From Pseudomonas sp. G2-4 (GTDB taxonomy: Bacteria > Pseudomonadota > Gammaproteobacteria > Pseudomonadales > Pseudomonadaceae), in assembly GCF_030064125.1 (NCBI RefSeq), contig NZ_CP125957.1, positions 186,001 through 250,000 of the forward strand: a stretch of DNA of 64,000 bases. Reading direction: 5' to 3'. Positions within the stretch are counted from its first letter, which is position 1, and each line of letters begins with the position of its first letter. Made by a program: the position numbers and the translations under genes. Below are positions 34,957 to 48,346 of the stretch, piece by piece. Under the pieces are notes generated by a model. The model searched no databases, was not told where the DNA came from, and saw only the letters and a program-made list of their open reading frames with translations.

Positions 34957-35934
34957 TCACTGGGTGATGTATTTGGCGCTGACAAAAGGCGCGTAGTCCG
35001 GCAGCACGGCTTCGACCTTGCCTTGCTCCTTGAGGAAGGCGGCGGTGTCGGTGATGGCTTTGGTGGTCGGAGCGCCGAGGCTTACGACCTGATCGGCCGC
35101 GAGGGGAAAGACGTTGCCTTGCAACAGCAGCGGGATATCACTGGCCTTGGCACCGGAGAGCTTCACCAATTTGTCGATGTTGGACGCATCGGCCAGCCAG
35201 GCTTGCGGGTCCTTTCGGTACTGGGCGTAGGCATCCAGGGTGACTTTGGCGAAGGCGGTGACAATTTCAGGATGCTTCTGGGCGAAGTCCTTGCGCACGA
35301 TCCAGGCGTCGAAGGTCGGTGCGCCGAACTGGGCCAATTCCGCAGACGTGATCAGTACTTTGCCGTTTTCCTTGGCCACGCCCAGCGCCGGGTCCCAGAC
35401 ATAGGTGGCATCGATGTCGCCGCGTTTCCAGGCGGCGATGATTGCCGGTGGCGCCAGGTTGAGGATGGTGACTTTCGATGGGTCGATGTTCCAGTGCTTC
35501 AACGCGGCGAGCAGGCTGTAGTGGCCGGTGGAAACGAACGGCACGGCGATCTTCTTGCCGATCAGGTCCTGCGGGGTATTGATCCCGGAACCGTTCCGGG
35601 TCACCAGGGCCTCGGCGGCGCCGATCTGGGTGGCAATGAGGAAGGTTTCCACCGGGACCTTGCGGGTGATGGCGGCGGTCAGCGGGCTGGAACCGAGGTA
35701 GCCGATCTGCACATCGCCCGAGGCGATGGCGGTGATGACGTCGGCACCGTTGTCGAACTTGCGCCAGTCGATCTTGGCTTGGGTGGCTTTTTCATAGGCG
35801 CCGTCGGCCTGGGCGACTTTGGCCGGGTCGACGGTGGTCTGGTAGGCGACGGTCAGGTCGGCTGCCTGGGCAAAAAAACTCGTCACGGCCAGGGAAGCGG
35901 CCGCGAGAAGGCGAAGGGGGAAACTCAATGTCAT
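34957..35934 (-). CDS. tauA: TauA, taurine-binding periplasmic protein
   Basis: A 325-residue periplasmic binding protein; the signal peptide ends near [10 protein letters not shown] (residue 24). Family blocks are [37 protein letters not shown] and [17 protein letters not shown]. The start has GGAG. It leads tauABCD, which is normally expressed only when sulfate is scarce, via CysB in Pseudomonas. An AT-rich region with an inverted repeat lies upstream. Confidence 0.94.
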   Translation of the reverse strand: MTLSFPLRLLAAASLAVTSFFAQAADLTVAYQTTVDPAKVAQADGAYEKATQAKIDWRKFDNGADVITAIASGDVQIGYLGSSPLTAAITRKVPVETFLIATQIGAAEALVTRNGSGINTPQDLIGKKIAVPFVSTGHYSLLAALKHWNIDPSKVTILNLAPPAIIAAWKRGDIDATYVWDPALGVAKENGKVLITSAELAQFGAPTFDAWIVRKDFAQKHPEIVTAFAKVTLDAYAQYRKDPQAWLADASNIDKLVKLSGAKASDIPLLLQGNVFPLAADQVVSLGAPTTKAITDTAAFLKEQGKVEAVLPDYAPFVSAKYITQ

Positions 35935-36011
35935 GGGAAGCTCCTCAACAAACCGCCGGGTGTTTGGCGTTGAAGGAGACTAAATGACCTAAGAATTCAA
36001 AAATAAATAAC

Positions 36012-36039
36012 TTTTTCGCATTAGCTTATTTGCGAAAAA
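36012..36039. promoter_or_regulatory. Inverted repeat upstream of tauA, candidate CysB-type site
   Basis: TTTTTCGCA and TGCGAAAAA form a perfect 9-base inverted repeat with a 10-base spacer, about 80 bases upstream of tauA. The adjoining DNA is AT-rich (ATTCAAAAATAAATAAC) and reads CTTAGG nearer to tauA on the coding strand. Because sulfur-starvation promoters in Pseudomonas are CysB-activated, this is a fair candidate for activator binding; I cannot confirm it by sequence alone. Confidence 0.4.
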
Positions 36040-36064
36040 ATCTATTGCAGATGGCTAAGACCCC

Positions 36065-36156
36065 TGTGGCGAGGGAGCTTGCTCCCGCTCGGCTGCGCAG
36101 CAGCCGTAAAAATGGGCCTGCTGCGCAGTCCAGCGGGAGCAAGCTCCCTCGCCACA
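36065..36156. repeat. REPIN, family II
   Basis: TGTGGCGAGGGAGCTTGCTC (36065) with its reverse complement ending at 36156. It lies in the gap between the tau promoter region and the end of gshA. Confidence 0.92.
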
Positions 36157-36182
36157 AGAGCATCCCCACCAAAGAGGGATAT

Positions 36183-37766
36183 TCAGTTACTGATCGCCAA
36201 AATGCTCGCCTGATACGAACCTACAAACACATCGAAATCCCCCACCTCGTTCTGCTCCAGCTCAGCTTGCTGAACGAGGGATTCACGGGCGGCTGCTTCA
36301 AATGCCGCCTGTTCCTGGGCAGGCAACGGCTCGGCGCGGAAGAATTCGGCGTGGGCCTTGCTTTGGCGCAAGGAGAACTGGGCGAAGCTTTCCTGATGCT
36401 CGGCCATGGCAGCCAGTACCTGGGCAGAGGGCGTCAGGGACGGATCGCGGACTTTCGCCAGTTGCGCGTCCAGTGCCTGGCGGTGAGCATCGCCACCCTG
36501 GCTCTGGTCAAGCAGCGAGGCCAACGGTGCGATTTTTTCCAGCAGTTCGACGGCCCAGGCCTGCATGTCCACTGATTGGTCTTGTCGCTGCAACTGCAGG
36601 CCGGGCTTGCGGCCTTCCTTGACCACGGTGAGGAAGTTGCTCGTGGCGTTGCTGCATTCGTTGTTTTCCAGCTGCGGGCTGTCATTGAGGCCGCAATACA
36701 GCAGGAATGCATCGATAAATCGCGACTCGGTGAGGTCGATGCCCATCGGCAGGAACGGGTTGATGTCCAGGCAACGGACTTCGACGTACTGGATACCCCG
36801 GGCCATCAAGGCCTGGATCGGACGCTCGCCGGTGTAGGTCACGCGTTTGGGGCGGATGTTGGAGTAGTACTCGTTTTCGATCTGCAGAATATTGGTGTTG
36901 AGCTGCACCCATTCACCGTTCTGGTGAGTGCCGACTTCGACGTAGGGCGCGTAGGGCGTTGCCACCGCTTTGCGCAGGCTGTCGGTGTAGCTCACCAGAT
37001 CGTTGTAGCACGGTGTCAGGCCGGCCTGGGCGTTGCTCTGGTAGCCCAGGTCACTCATGCGCAGGCTGGTGGCATACGGCAGGTACAAGGTGTCCGGGTC
37101 CAGCTGTTCCAACTGGTGCGGGCGGCCACGCAGGAAACCAGCGTCCAGGGCTGGCGAGGCACCGAACAGGTACATCAGCAACCAGCTGTAGCGACGGAAA
37201 TTACGAATCAGCGCGATGTAGGCCGACGACTGGAAGTCGCGGTCGCTGGCTTCGACGCCTTCAGCCTGCCGGAGCAAGGGCCAGAGCTTTTCCGGCAAGG
37301 AAAAGTTGTAGTGGATCCCGGCGATGCACTGCATGGTCTTGCCGTAGCGCAAGGCCAGTCCTTTGCGATAGACGTATTTGAGCCGACCGATGTTCGAGGT
37401 GCCGTAATACGCAATCGGGATGTCTTCTTCCTCCGGCAGCGGGCACGGCATCGAAGGACTCCACAGGTACTCGTCGCCGAGTTTGCTATAGGCAAACCGG
37501 TGGATCTTGTCGAGGCTGCGCAGGGTATCGGCCGGGTCGGCCAAGGCCGGGGTAATGAACTCCAGCAGCGACTCGGAATAGTCCGTAGTGATCTGTTCGT
37601 TGGTCAACGCCGAACCCAGGGCCTTGGGGTGCGGTGTCTGCGCCAGGCGCCCATTGTCCGTGACACGCAGGCATTCACGTTCGATGCCGTGCAGGCACTG
37701 CTCGAGCAGGGAGAGGTTGGCGCGCTCGCCGAGCAGGGCCAGGCGGCGGTTTAAAAGGTCGCTCAA
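36183..37766 (-). CDS. gshA: GshA, glutamate-cysteine ligase, likely TTG start
   Basis: It joins glutamate and cysteine with ATP, the first step of glutathione synthesis. At 527 residues it is the proteobacterial type 1 enzyme; blocks include [58 protein letters not shown] and [19 protein letters not shown] start it at TTG 37766 ([12 protein letters not shown]) because AAGGA sits seven bases upstream and the family N-terminus aligns there; a GTG 15 bases earlier would put the ribosome site inside the gene. Confidence 0.95.
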   Translation of the reverse strand: MSDLLNRRLALLGERANLSLLEQCLHGIERECLRVTDNGRLAQTPHPKALGSALTNEQITTDYSESLLEFITPALADPADTLRSLDKIHRFAYSKLGDEYLWSPSMPCPLPEEEDIPIAYYGTSNIGRLKYVYRKGLALRYGKTMQCIAGIHYNFSLPEKLWPLLRQAEGVEASDRDFQSSAYIALIRNFRRYSWLLMYLFGASPALDAGFLRGRPHQLEQLDPDTLYLPYATSLRMSDLGYQSNAQAGLTPCYNDLVSYTDSLRKAVATPYAPYVEVGTHQNGEWVQLNTNILQIENEYYSNIRPKRVTYTGERPIQALMARGIQYVEVRCLDINPFLPMGIDLTESRFIDAFLLYCGLNDSPQLENNECSNATSNFLTVVKEGRKPGLQLQRQDQSVDMQAWAVELLEKIAPLASLLDQSQGGDAHRQALDAQLAKVRDPSLTPSAQVLAAMAEHQESFAQFSLRQSKAHAEFFRAEPLPAQEQAAFEAAARESLVQQAELEQNEVGDFDVFVGSYQASILAISN

Positions 37767-37891
37767 GTTGAATTCCTTCACGCGTCAGTCGCCCCAATAT
37801 GGGGGTGGGCAAGACGGTCTACAAGGGTGAAGTTAAAACTGGCGTTATCGCCTGGTTTTCGTGCTGCCAAAGACAAATCGTCGCAGCCCCC

Positions 37892-37980
37892 TGTGGGAGC
37901 GAGCCTGCTCGCGATAGCGGTATTTCAGTCAACTTTATATTGACTGGTCCACCGCTATCGCGAGCAAGCTCGCTCCCACA
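37892..37980. repeat. REPIN, family I
   Basis: TGTGGGAGCGAGCCTGCTCG (GCCTGC variant) paired with CTATCGCGAGCAAGCTCGCT then CCCACA ending 37980. It lies between the thioesterase stop and the gshA start, upstream of gshA. Confidence 0.93.
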
Positions 37981-38037
37981 GAAAAGCCCGACACTGCATT
38001 CATGGCGTCGAAATTAACTCAAATCGATGACAGGGAG

Positions 38038-38420
38038 CTATAGGACAGCGAACGTCCCTTGCGCTTTTGCGACCAGCTTGTCGCCTTGCATCACCTCGGC
38101 CTCGACCACCAGCGTGCGCCGGCCCGGGTGGATGACCCGGGCGGTGCACAGCACTTCGCCGTCGGACACGGCGCGAATGTAGTTGATCTTGCACTCGATG
38201 GTCGCGCTCTGCTGGTCAAAGCCGTGGACACTGGAACAAGCCAGTCCCATGGCAATGTCCACCAGGCTGAACAGCGCGCCGCCGTGCAGCTTGCCGCCTC
38301 GATTGCGCAACGGTGGCTCAAGGCCCAGGGCGACTTGCGCCACCCCGTCTCCCAGGCTCTGCAGACGACAGCCGAGCAGCTTGAAAAACGCGCTCTCCAC
38401 CAACCCGGCCGGCGTGTCCA

Positions 38421-38421
<1 letters not shown>
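38038..38421 (-). CDS. PaaI-family hotdog thioesterase
   Basis: A 127-residue single hotdog-fold acyl-CoA thioesterase. The family motif NRGGKLHGGALFSLVDIAMG contains the active-site region. Its ATG overlaps the tex stop (ATGA), so it is cotranslated with tex. The natural acyl-CoA is not known. Confidence 0.88.
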
Positions 38422-40745
<2,324 letters not shown>

Positions 40746-41103
40746 AAAACCACCTGACAAATTGTGAAATCAGACTCGCCACCGCGCAAACGGGGCTCGG
40801 CGAGACTGGTTGAGCGGCCTGGCATGCGCCGCTGCCTGGGTCAAAAGGCTGCCTGTTGACCCGCGAAATTCAAAAAGTGCTGCCGGGCCAGGAGGAAAAA
40901 ACAATACGCCGGGATAACGATCCGACATTCCCTGGCACAAAAGGCCGCGCATTATAACCGGCGTTCCGTCCTTCGGGGGGCGTCGTGGTCTGTAGGCTCG
41001 ATACCCGGATTTGTGGAGATAGAGGAAAAATCTGCTAACAATGCACACGGTGCGTATAACGGCAGCTGGGCCATAATGCGCGCCGAGATCAAAGGAGCTT
41101 CCT
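40746..41103. promoter_or_regulatory. Divergent tex / ompR promoter region
   Basis: A 358-base gap with no gene. On the minus strand TATAAT (40956-40951) is a perfect -10 for tex, though no good -35 is seen at 17 bases. On the plus strand CATAAT (41072-41077) precedes ompR by about 27 bases. Both are followed by GCGCG. The first 200 bases next to tex show nothing further that I can assign. Confidence 0.45.
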
Positions 41104-41844
41104 ATGAGCAGCACTGCACAAACTGCTGAAGGCGAAAAAATTCTTATTGTTGACGACGATCCGGGGCTGAGCAGCCTGCTGGAGCGTTTTTTCGTCAGCA
41201 AGGGCTACCGCGCCCGCACCGTACCGAACACCGAACAAATGGATCGGCTGTTGGCCCGCGAAGTTTTCAACCTCGTGGTGCTCGACCTGATGTTGCCCGG
41301 CGAAGACGGCCTGACGGCTTGCCGTCGCCTGCGCGGCGCCAACAACCAGATCCCGATCATCATGCTCACCGCCAAGGGCGACGAGCTGAGCCGTATCAAG
41401 GGGCTTGAACTGGGTGCCGACGATTACCTGGCCAAGCCGTTCAACCCTGACGAGTTGATGGCCCGGGTCAAGGCGGTACTGCGTCGCCAGTCGGCGCCGG
41501 TGCCTGGCGCGCCGGGCAGCGAAGACGAAAGCGTGACCTTCGGCGACTATGAACTGTCCCTGGCCACACGCGAGCTCAAGCGCGGCGATGAGATCCATAT
41601 GCTCACCACCGGTGAGTTTGCCGTGCTCAAGGCCTTGGTGATGAATGCCCGCCAGCCGTTGACCCGTGACAAGCTGATGAACCTGGCCCGTGGTCGTGAG
41701 TGGGATGCGCTTGAGCGCTCCATCGACGTGCAGATTTCCCGCCTGCGCCGGATGATCGAGCCCGATCCTTCCAAGCCGCGGTATATCCAGACGGTCTGGG
41801 GCGTGGGTTATGTATTCGTGCCGGATGGCGCCGCCAGCAAGTGA
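41104..41844 (+). CDS. ompR: OmpR-family response regulator (AmgR/OmpR)
   Basis: A 246-residue regulator. The receiver domain has the acidic pocket DDD at 17-19, phospho-acceptor D61 in VVLDLMLPG, T89 and K111; the C-terminal winged helix ends IQTVWGVGYVFVPDG. AAAGGAG precedes the start. It forms an operon with the EnvZ-like kinase. Next to tex and rimK it matches the P. aeruginosa AmgR locus, whose pair controls envelope-stress response and aminoglycoside tolerance; that role is inferred here. Confidence 0.95.
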   Translation: MSSTAQTAEGEKILIVDDDPGLSSLLERFFVSKGYRARTVPNTEQMDRLLAREVFNLVVLDLMLPGEDGLTACRRLRGANNQIPIIMLTAKGDELSRIKGLELGADDYLAKPFNPDELMARVKAVLRRQSAPVPGAPGSEDESVTFGDYELSLATRELKRGDEIHMLTTGEFAVLKALVMNARQPLTRDKLMNLARGREWDALERSIDVQISRLRRMIEPDPSKPRYIQTVWGVGYVFVPDGAASK

Positions 41845-41853
41845 TCGGCGATT

Positions 41854-41939
41854 TGTAGGAGCGGGTAGCCTGGCTGGTTGAATGTCTTTTTCCAGGCGAC
41901 TCGCGGTCCGTCATTGTGCGAGCATCGCTCGCTCCTGCA
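41854..41939. repeat. Degenerate REP-like element, third type
   Basis: TGTAGGAGCGGGTAGCCTGG on the left and GAGCATCGCTCGCTCCTGCA on the right are imperfect inverted copies of a TGTAGGAGCGAGC core found in other Pseudomonas genomes. It lies between ompR and envZ, unlike the other repeats, which sit at gene-cluster ends. Confidence 0.6.
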
Positions 41940-41957
41940 AGTGTGTAACGGTTATTC

Positions 41958-43271
41958 ATGAAAACCCCCGTTTGGTTCCCCCAGAGTTTCTTCTCCCGCA
42001 CCCTCTGGCTGGTGCTGATCGTCGTGCTCTTTTCCAAGGCACTGACGCTGGTTTACTTGCTGATGAACGAAGACGTGCTGGTGGATCGGCAGTACAGCCA
42101 CGGCGTGGCCTTGACCCTGCGGGCCTATTGGGCGGCCGACGAAACCAATCGAGCGAAAATCGCCGAAGCGGCGACTCTGATCCGGGTGGTCGGTGCCGGT
42201 GTGCCGGAAGGCGAGCAACATTGGCCTTACAGCGAGATTTATCAACGGCAGATGCAGGCCGAGTTGGGCGCTGATACCGAGGTGCGACTGCGCATGCACT
42301 CGCCTCCGGCGTTGTGGGTGCGTGCCCCGAGCCTGGGGGATGGCTGGCTGAAAGTGCCGTTGTACCCGCATCCGCTGCGCGGTCAGAAAATCTGGAACGT
42401 GCTTGGCTGGTTCCTGGCCATCGGCCTGCTGTCGACGGCTTCGGCGTGGATCTTCGTCAGCCAGCTCAACCAACCGTTGAAACGCCTGGTCTACGCGGCC
42501 CGCCAACTGGGCCAGGGGCGCAGCGTGCGCCTGCCCATCAGCGACACGCCCAGCGAGATGACCGAGGTCTACCGCGCCTTCAACCAGATGGCTGAAGACG
42601 TCGAGCAGGCCGGGCGCGAGCGTGAATTGATGCTCGCTGGCGTCTCCCACGACCTGCGCACACCGTTGACCCGGCTACGACTGTCGTTGGAGTTGATGGG
42701 CGAGCACACCGACCTGACCGACGAAATGGTCCGCGACATCGAAGACATGGACGCGATTCTCGACCAGTTCCTGGCGTTCATTCGCGACGGCCGTGACGAA
42801 TCGGTGGAGGAGGTGGACCTCAGCGAATTGGTTCGGGAGGTGGTTGCGCCCTATAACCAGAACGACGAAAAAGTGCACCTGCGCCTGGAGCCGATCCAAC
42901 CTTTCCCGTTGCGTCGGGTGTCGATGAAGCGCTTGTTGAACAACCTGATCGGCAATGCCCTGAACCACGCCGGTACTGGCGTCGAGGTGGCCGCCTATGT
43001 CTCCGGCGACACCAGCGCGCCTTATGTGGTGCTGAGCGTCATGGACCGTGGCGCCGGCATCGATCCGTCGGAGCTGGAAGCCATTTTCAACCCCTTCACC
43101 CGAGGCGACCGTGCCCGTGGCGGGAAGGGCACGGGGCTGGGCCTGGCCATCGTCAAGCGCATCGCCTCGATGCACGGTGGCAACGTCGAACTGCGCAACC
43201 GCGCGGGTGGAGGGCTGGAAGCACGGGTGCGGTTGCCGTTGGGGCTGATGTTGCCAAGGGATGCGGTGTAA
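41958..43271 (+). CDS. envZ: EnvZ-family sensor histidine kinase (AmgS/EnvZ)
   Basis: A 437-residue inner-membrane kinase: membrane segment about 15-36, a periplasmic domain about 37-145, a second segment about 150-167, HAMP about 168-222, and the phospho-accepting H231 in GVSHDLRTPLTRLR. The ATPase domain has NLIGNALNHAG (N box), DRGAGIDPSEL and GKGTGLGLAIVKRI (G boxes). It pairs with the OmpR-like regulator just upstream, with 113 bases between, filled by a degenerate REP. The signal sensed is not readable. Confidence 0.94.
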   Translation: MKTPVWFPQSFFSRTLWLVLIVVLFSKALTLVYLLMNEDVLVDRQYSHGVALTLRAYWAADETNRAKIAEAATLIRVVGAGVPEGEQHWPYSEIYQRQMQAELGADTEVRLRMHSPPALWVRAPSLGDGWLKVPLYPHPLRGQKIWNVLGWFLAIGLLSTASAWIFVSQLNQPLKRLVYAARQLGQGRSVRLPISDTPSEMTEVYRAFNQMAEDVEQAGRERELMLAGVSHDLRTPLTRLRLSLELMGEHTDLTDEMVRDIEDMDAILDQFLAFIRDGRDESVEEVDLSELVREVVAPYNQNDEKVHLRLEPIQPFPLRRVSMKRLLNNLIGNALNHAGTGVEVAAYVSGDTSAPYVVLSVMDRGAGIDPSELEAIFNPFTRGDRARGGKGTGLGLAIVKRIASMHGGNVELRNRAGGGLEARVRLPLGLMLPRDAV

Positions 43272-43291
43272 TCGATCTGATTGCAGGAACC

Positions 43292-43380
43292 TGTGGGAGC
43301 GAGCTTGCTCGCGAAAGCGGTGTATCAGTGACGAATAAGTTGACTGACACACCGTCATCGCGAGCAAGCTCGCTCCCACA
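43292..43380. repeat. REPIN, family I
   Basis: TGTGGGAGCGAGCTTGCTCG (43292) and reverse complement ending 43380, between convergent envZ and rimK. Confidence 0.93.
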
Positions 43381-43394
43381 GGTTTTGTGCTGGG

Positions 43395-44300
43395 TTAACC
43401 TTTACCCTTGGTCCGGGTCATGTTCGGCCCGCCATTCTTTTCCAGGTGTTCGATGATGATCCCTGCCACATTCTTGCTTGTGGTGGTCTCGATCCCTTCC
43501 AGGCCTGGCGAGGAGTTGACTTCCATCACCAGTGGGCCGTGATTGGAGCGCAGGATATCCACACCGGCCACGGCCAGGCCCATGACTTTTGCGGCGCGCA
43601 GGGCGGTCATGCGTTCTTCCGGGGTGATCTTGATCAGGCTGGCACTGCCGCCGCGATGGAGGTTGGAGCGAAACTCACCGGGCTTGGCCTGCCGTTTCAT
43701 CGAGGCGATCACCTTGTCGCCGACCACGAAGCAGCGAATGTCCGCGCCACCGGCTTCCTTGATGTATTCCTGAACCATGATGTTCTGCTTCAGGCCCATG
43801 AACGCTTCGATCACCGACTCTGCCGCCGTCGCCGTTTCACACAACACCACGCCGATGCCCTGAGTGCCTTCCAGCACCTTGATCACCAGGGGCGCGCCAT
43901 TGACCATGGCGATCAGATCGGGAATGTCGTCCGGGGAGTGGGCAAAACCGGTCACCGGCAAGCCGATCCCACGCCGCGATAGCAACTGCAGCGAGCGCAG
44001 CTTGTCCCGGGAGCGGGCAATGGCCACGGACTCGTTGAGGGGAAAGACCCCCATCATTTCGAACTGACGCAACACCGCGCAGCCATAGAACGTCACCGAT
44101 GCGCCGATGCGCGGGATCACCGCGTCGAACCCTTCCAGCGGCTTGCCACGGTAGTGGATCTGCGGCTTGTGGCTGGCGATGTTCATGTAGGCGCGCAAGG
44201 TGTCGATCACCACCATTTCATGGCCACGTTCGGTGCCGGCTTCAACCAGGCGACGAGTGGAATACAGACGCGGATTACGCGACAGCACAGCGATCTTCAT
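43395..44300 (-). CDS. rimK: RimK, ribosomal protein S6 glutamate ligase
   Basis: A 301-residue ATP-grasp ligase that adds glutamates to the C-terminus of ribosomal protein S6. ATP-grasp blocks are [17 protein letters not shown] (ATP loop), [20 protein letters not shown] and [14 protein letters not shown] (metal site). Its ATG overlaps the rimB stop (ATGA). In P. fluorescens RimK modifies the ribosome in response to cyclic-di-GMP and adaptation cues; RimB and RimA modulate it. Confidence 0.94.
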   Translation of the reverse strand: MKIAVLSRNPRLYSTRRLVEAGTERGHEMVVIDTLRAYMNIASHKPQIHYRGKPLEGFDAVIPRIGASVTFYGCAVLRQFEMMGVFPLNESVAIARSRDKLRSLQLLSRRGIGLPVTGFAHSPDDIPDLIAMVNGAPLVIKVLEGTQGIGVVLCETATAAESVIEAFMGLKQNIMVQEYIKEAGGADIRCFVVGDKVIASMKRQAKPGEFRSNLHRGGSASLIKITPEERMTALRAAKVMGLAVAGVDILRSNHGPLVMEVNSSPGLEGIETTTSKNVAGIIIEHLEKNGGPNMTRTKGKG

Positions 44301-44779
44301 GCAACACCTGTGGCAGAGGTAGTGGACACCGGGTACGCCGGTTTGTCTTGAACGTATTTGATACCCGGATTGACCACCAACTGGCCGTCGATCAAGGCTT
44401 TGGAACCCAATAAGAGGCGATAGCGCATGGATTTGCGGCAGGCCAGCGTGAATTCGACCCGCCAGATCCGGTCACCCAGTGCCAGCGTGGTGCTGATCAC
44501 GTAGCGGACCTGAGCGTGGCCGTTGGAGCTTTTTATCGTCTTGCGCGCCACCAGCGGGGCTTCGCAGCGGCGATGACGCAACTGCACCACCGTGCCCAGG
44601 TGCGCGGTGAAACGCACCCACTTTTCACCGTCGCGCTCGAACGGCTCGATGTCGGTGGCGTGCAGGCTGGACGTGCTGGCACCGGTGTCGATTTTTGCCC
44701 GCAGGCCCGCGACTCCCAGATCCGGGAGCGCCACCCACTCGCGCAGACCGACAACGGTCAAATGGTCAAAAGTTTTCAA
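44297..44779 (-). CDS. rimB: RimB, retropepsin-like ATP-dependent zinc protease family, TTG start
   Basis: A 160-residue protein with a pepsin-like aspartate motif [10 protein letters not shown] (D31) and a single small beta domain. It is often called an ATP-dependent zinc protease, though the DTGA motif implies a retroviral-type aspartyl protease fold. I start it at TTG 44779 ([14 protein letters not shown]), where the family N-terminus begins; the frame is open much further but has no conserved sequence. RimB controls RimK and the modified S6 in P. fluorescens. I cannot identify rimA between this gene and hslR. Confidence 0.87.
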   Translation of the reverse strand: MKTFDHLTVVGLREWVALPDLGVAGLRAKIDTGASTSSLHATDIEPFERDGEKWVRFTAHLGTVVQLRHRRCEAPLVARKTIKSSNGHAQVRYVISTTLALGDRIWRVEFTLACRKSMRYRLLLGSKALIDGQLVVNPGIKYVQDKPAYPVSTTSATGVA

Positions 44780-45012
44780 ATAAAAACAACCTGCGATCAG
44801 TGCATCGGATCGTTGAGTCCGCGAATCGCGGTATTCACGCAGAATAATCACAAAATGGCGACAGTTATCTACACACCTGTTTCCGCTCGTAACCAATACC
44901 GACCCATGCCCGTGAAAGCGCCCCGGCGGGCATTCTATCTGTCGGGCCGAATTCGTGTTCCCGACAAAAACGGTAGTACAGTTCTGACCATCGGCAGGAA
45001 AGAGGAATTGCA

Positions 45013-45417
45013 GTGGCACAAAAACAGGAAGAAGACGACAAGGTCCGTCTCGATAAATGGTTGTGGGCGGCGCGATTCTATAAGACGCGGGCCCTGGCCA
45101 AGGCCGCCATCGAAAGTGGCAAGGTCCATCATCGGGGCGAGCGCTGCAAGCCGGGCAAGGAACCCCGCATTGGCGACGAATTTGTCATCCGGACCGGGTT
45201 CGATGAGAAAACCGTGGTGGTAGAAGCGCTGTCGATCGTGCGGCGCGGAGCCCCTGAAGCGCAGGCCCTGTATCGCGAAACCGAAGCCAGCATCGCCAAG
45301 CGCGAAGCCACCGCCGCGCAACGCAAGGCGGGTGCCCTGAGTGTCAGCACCGACGGCAAGCCAAGCAAGAAGCAGCGCCGGGATCTGTTCAAGTTTCATG
45401 GCAGCAATAGCGAGTAA
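45013..45417 (+). CDS. hslR: HslR, Hsp15 ribosome-associated S4-domain protein
   Basis: A 134-residue heat-shock protein that rescues 50S subunits carrying peptidyl-tRNA. The S4 RNA-binding domain covers about residues 10-75 (VRLDKWLWAARFYKTRALAK; SGKVHHRGERCKPGKEPRIG); a basic tail follows. The start is GTG 45013, with GAGGA upstream. It precedes hslO on the same strand with a REPIN between, and is divergent from rimB. Confidence 0.93.
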   Translation: MAQKQEEDDKVRLDKWLWAARFYKTRALAKAAIESGKVHHRGERCKPGKEPRIGDEFVIRTGFDEKTVVVEALSIVRRGAPEAQALYRETEASIAKREATAAQRKAGALSVSTDGKPSKKQRRDLFKFHGSNSE

Positions 45418-45436
45418 AAAGGCTGGCACAAACCCC

Positions 45437-45528
45437 GTGGCGAGGGAGCTTGCTCCCGCTGGGCTGCGCAGCGGCCCCAAAATCTTAGGGTCGCTGCGCA
45501 ACCGAGCGGGAGCAAGCTCCCTCGCCAC
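45437..45528. repeat. REPIN, family II
   Basis: GTGGCGAGGGAGCTTGCTCC (45437) with reverse complement ending 45528, between hslR and hslO. It may uncouple their expression. Confidence 0.92.
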
Positions 45529-45653
45529 GCTGACAATTGAGATTGAGTCATCGGTCTCTTCCGGTCAGACAAACCCTCGCCTTGCTTGGAACCCACCGGC
45601 AATGCCCATAAAATGCCTACCATCAATTGTCATCACCTCAGATACCAGATCCT

Positions 45654-46556
45654 ATGACTGATTTACCGGATAACGACTACACCCAGCGCTTCATCTTCGA
45701 TGACAGCGACGCCCGTGGCGAGCTGGTGGCGTTGGAACGTAGCTATGCCGAAGTCCTCGCCAAGCACCCCTACCCAGAGCCGGTCGCGCAAATGCTCGGC
45801 GAACTGATGGCGGCGGCGGCGCTGCTGGTCGGCACCTTGAAGTTCGATGGCTTGCTGATTCTCCAGGCCCGCTCCGATGGCCCGGTGCCGTTGCTGATGA
45901 TCGAGTGCTCCAGTGACCGCGAGATCCGTGGCCTGGCCCGTTATGACGCCGAGCAGATCGCGCCCGACGCGACGCTGGCCGACATGATGCCCAACGGCGT
46001 GCTGGCCCTGACCGTCGATCCGACCCAGGGCCAACGCTACCAGGGAATCGTCGATCTCGACGGCGCGACCCTGGCCGATTGCTTCACCAATTACTTCGTC
46101 ATGTCCCAGCAGACCAACACCCGTTTTTGGCTCTACGCCGACGGGCGGCGCGCCCGTGGTCTGCTGTTGCAACAACTGCCCGCCGACCGCCTCCGTGATT
46201 CGGAAGAACGTGACGCCAGTTGGCAACACATCACCGCTCTGGCCGGCACCTTGAGCGCCGATGAGCTGTTGAGCCTGGACAATGAAACCGTGCTGCATCG
46301 TCTCTACCACGAAGAGGCCGTGCGCCTGTTCGATGGCCAGCCGTTGCGCTTCCAATGCAGTTGCTCCCGTGAACGTTCCGGCAATGCGCTTGTCAGTCTG
46401 GGTCTGGAAGATGCGCAGCAACTGGTGATCGAGCATGGCGGTGCCATCGAGGTCGACTGCCAGTTTTGCAATGAGCGCTACCTGTTCGACGCGGCAGACA
46501 TTGCCCAATTGTTCGCTGGTGCGGGTGTCGACACACCGTCAGATACTCGTCACTAA
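45654..46556 (+). CDS. hslO: HslO, Hsp33 redox-activated chaperone
   Basis: A 300-residue cytoplasmic holdase, active when oxidised. The zinc and redox switch is the cysteine set C235-x-C237 (FQCSCS) and C269-x2-C272 (VDCQFC). Its substrate-binding part covers residues 1-225. I start it at ATG 45654 ([13 protein letters not shown]). It follows hslR, and pckA follows on the same strand. Confidence 0.95.
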   Translation: MTDLPDNDYTQRFIFDDSDARGELVALERSYAEVLAKHPYPEPVAQMLGELMAAAALLVGTLKFDGLLILQARSDGPVPLLMIECSSDREIRGLARYDAEQIAPDATLADMMPNGVLALTVDPTQGQRYQGIVDLDGATLADCFTNYFVMSQQTNTRFWLYADGRRARGLLLQQLPADRLRDSEERDASWQHITALAGTLSADELLSLDNETVLHRLYHEEAVRLFDGQPLRFQCSCSRERSGNALVSLGLEDAQQLVIEHGGAIEVDCQFCNERYLFDAADIAQLFAGAGVDTPSDTRH

Positions 46557-46640
46557 AACGGTTCAGCGCAGGTAAATCTCCTGGCAAACGCCGGATTTAC
46601 GCCGTACTGACGGGAGGGCCCTACTATTTTTGGGCTTTTC

Positions 46641-46649
46641 TGGCATAAT
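46641..46649 (+). promoter_or_regulatory. Candidate extended -10 upstream of pckA
   Basis: TGGCATAAT fits the extended -10 pattern (TG-n-TATAAT), about 86 bases before the pckA start. I see no matching -35. Confidence 0.3.
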
Positions 46650-46674
46650 CCGGCCCACTTTTTTCGGGTAGTAG

Positions 46675-48279
<1,605 letters not shown>

Positions 48280-48296
48280 GGCTCGGTTAGCGAATG

Positions 48297-48327
48297 AAAA
48301 AGCCGCCCTCTTCAGGGCGGCTTTTTT
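48297..48327 (+). terminator. Rho-independent terminator of pckA
   Basis: AGCCGCCCT-CTTC-AGGGCGGCT, a perfect 9-base stem with a 4-base loop, followed by five further T. Confidence 0.95.
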
Positions 48328-48346
48328 GTGGGCGCAGTCTTACCAA

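Noticed and set aside
44780..45019. Longer rimB starting near hslR
   Set aside because: The extra 80 residues have mixed composition with no conservation signal, and the family N-terminus begins at the TTG at 44779.
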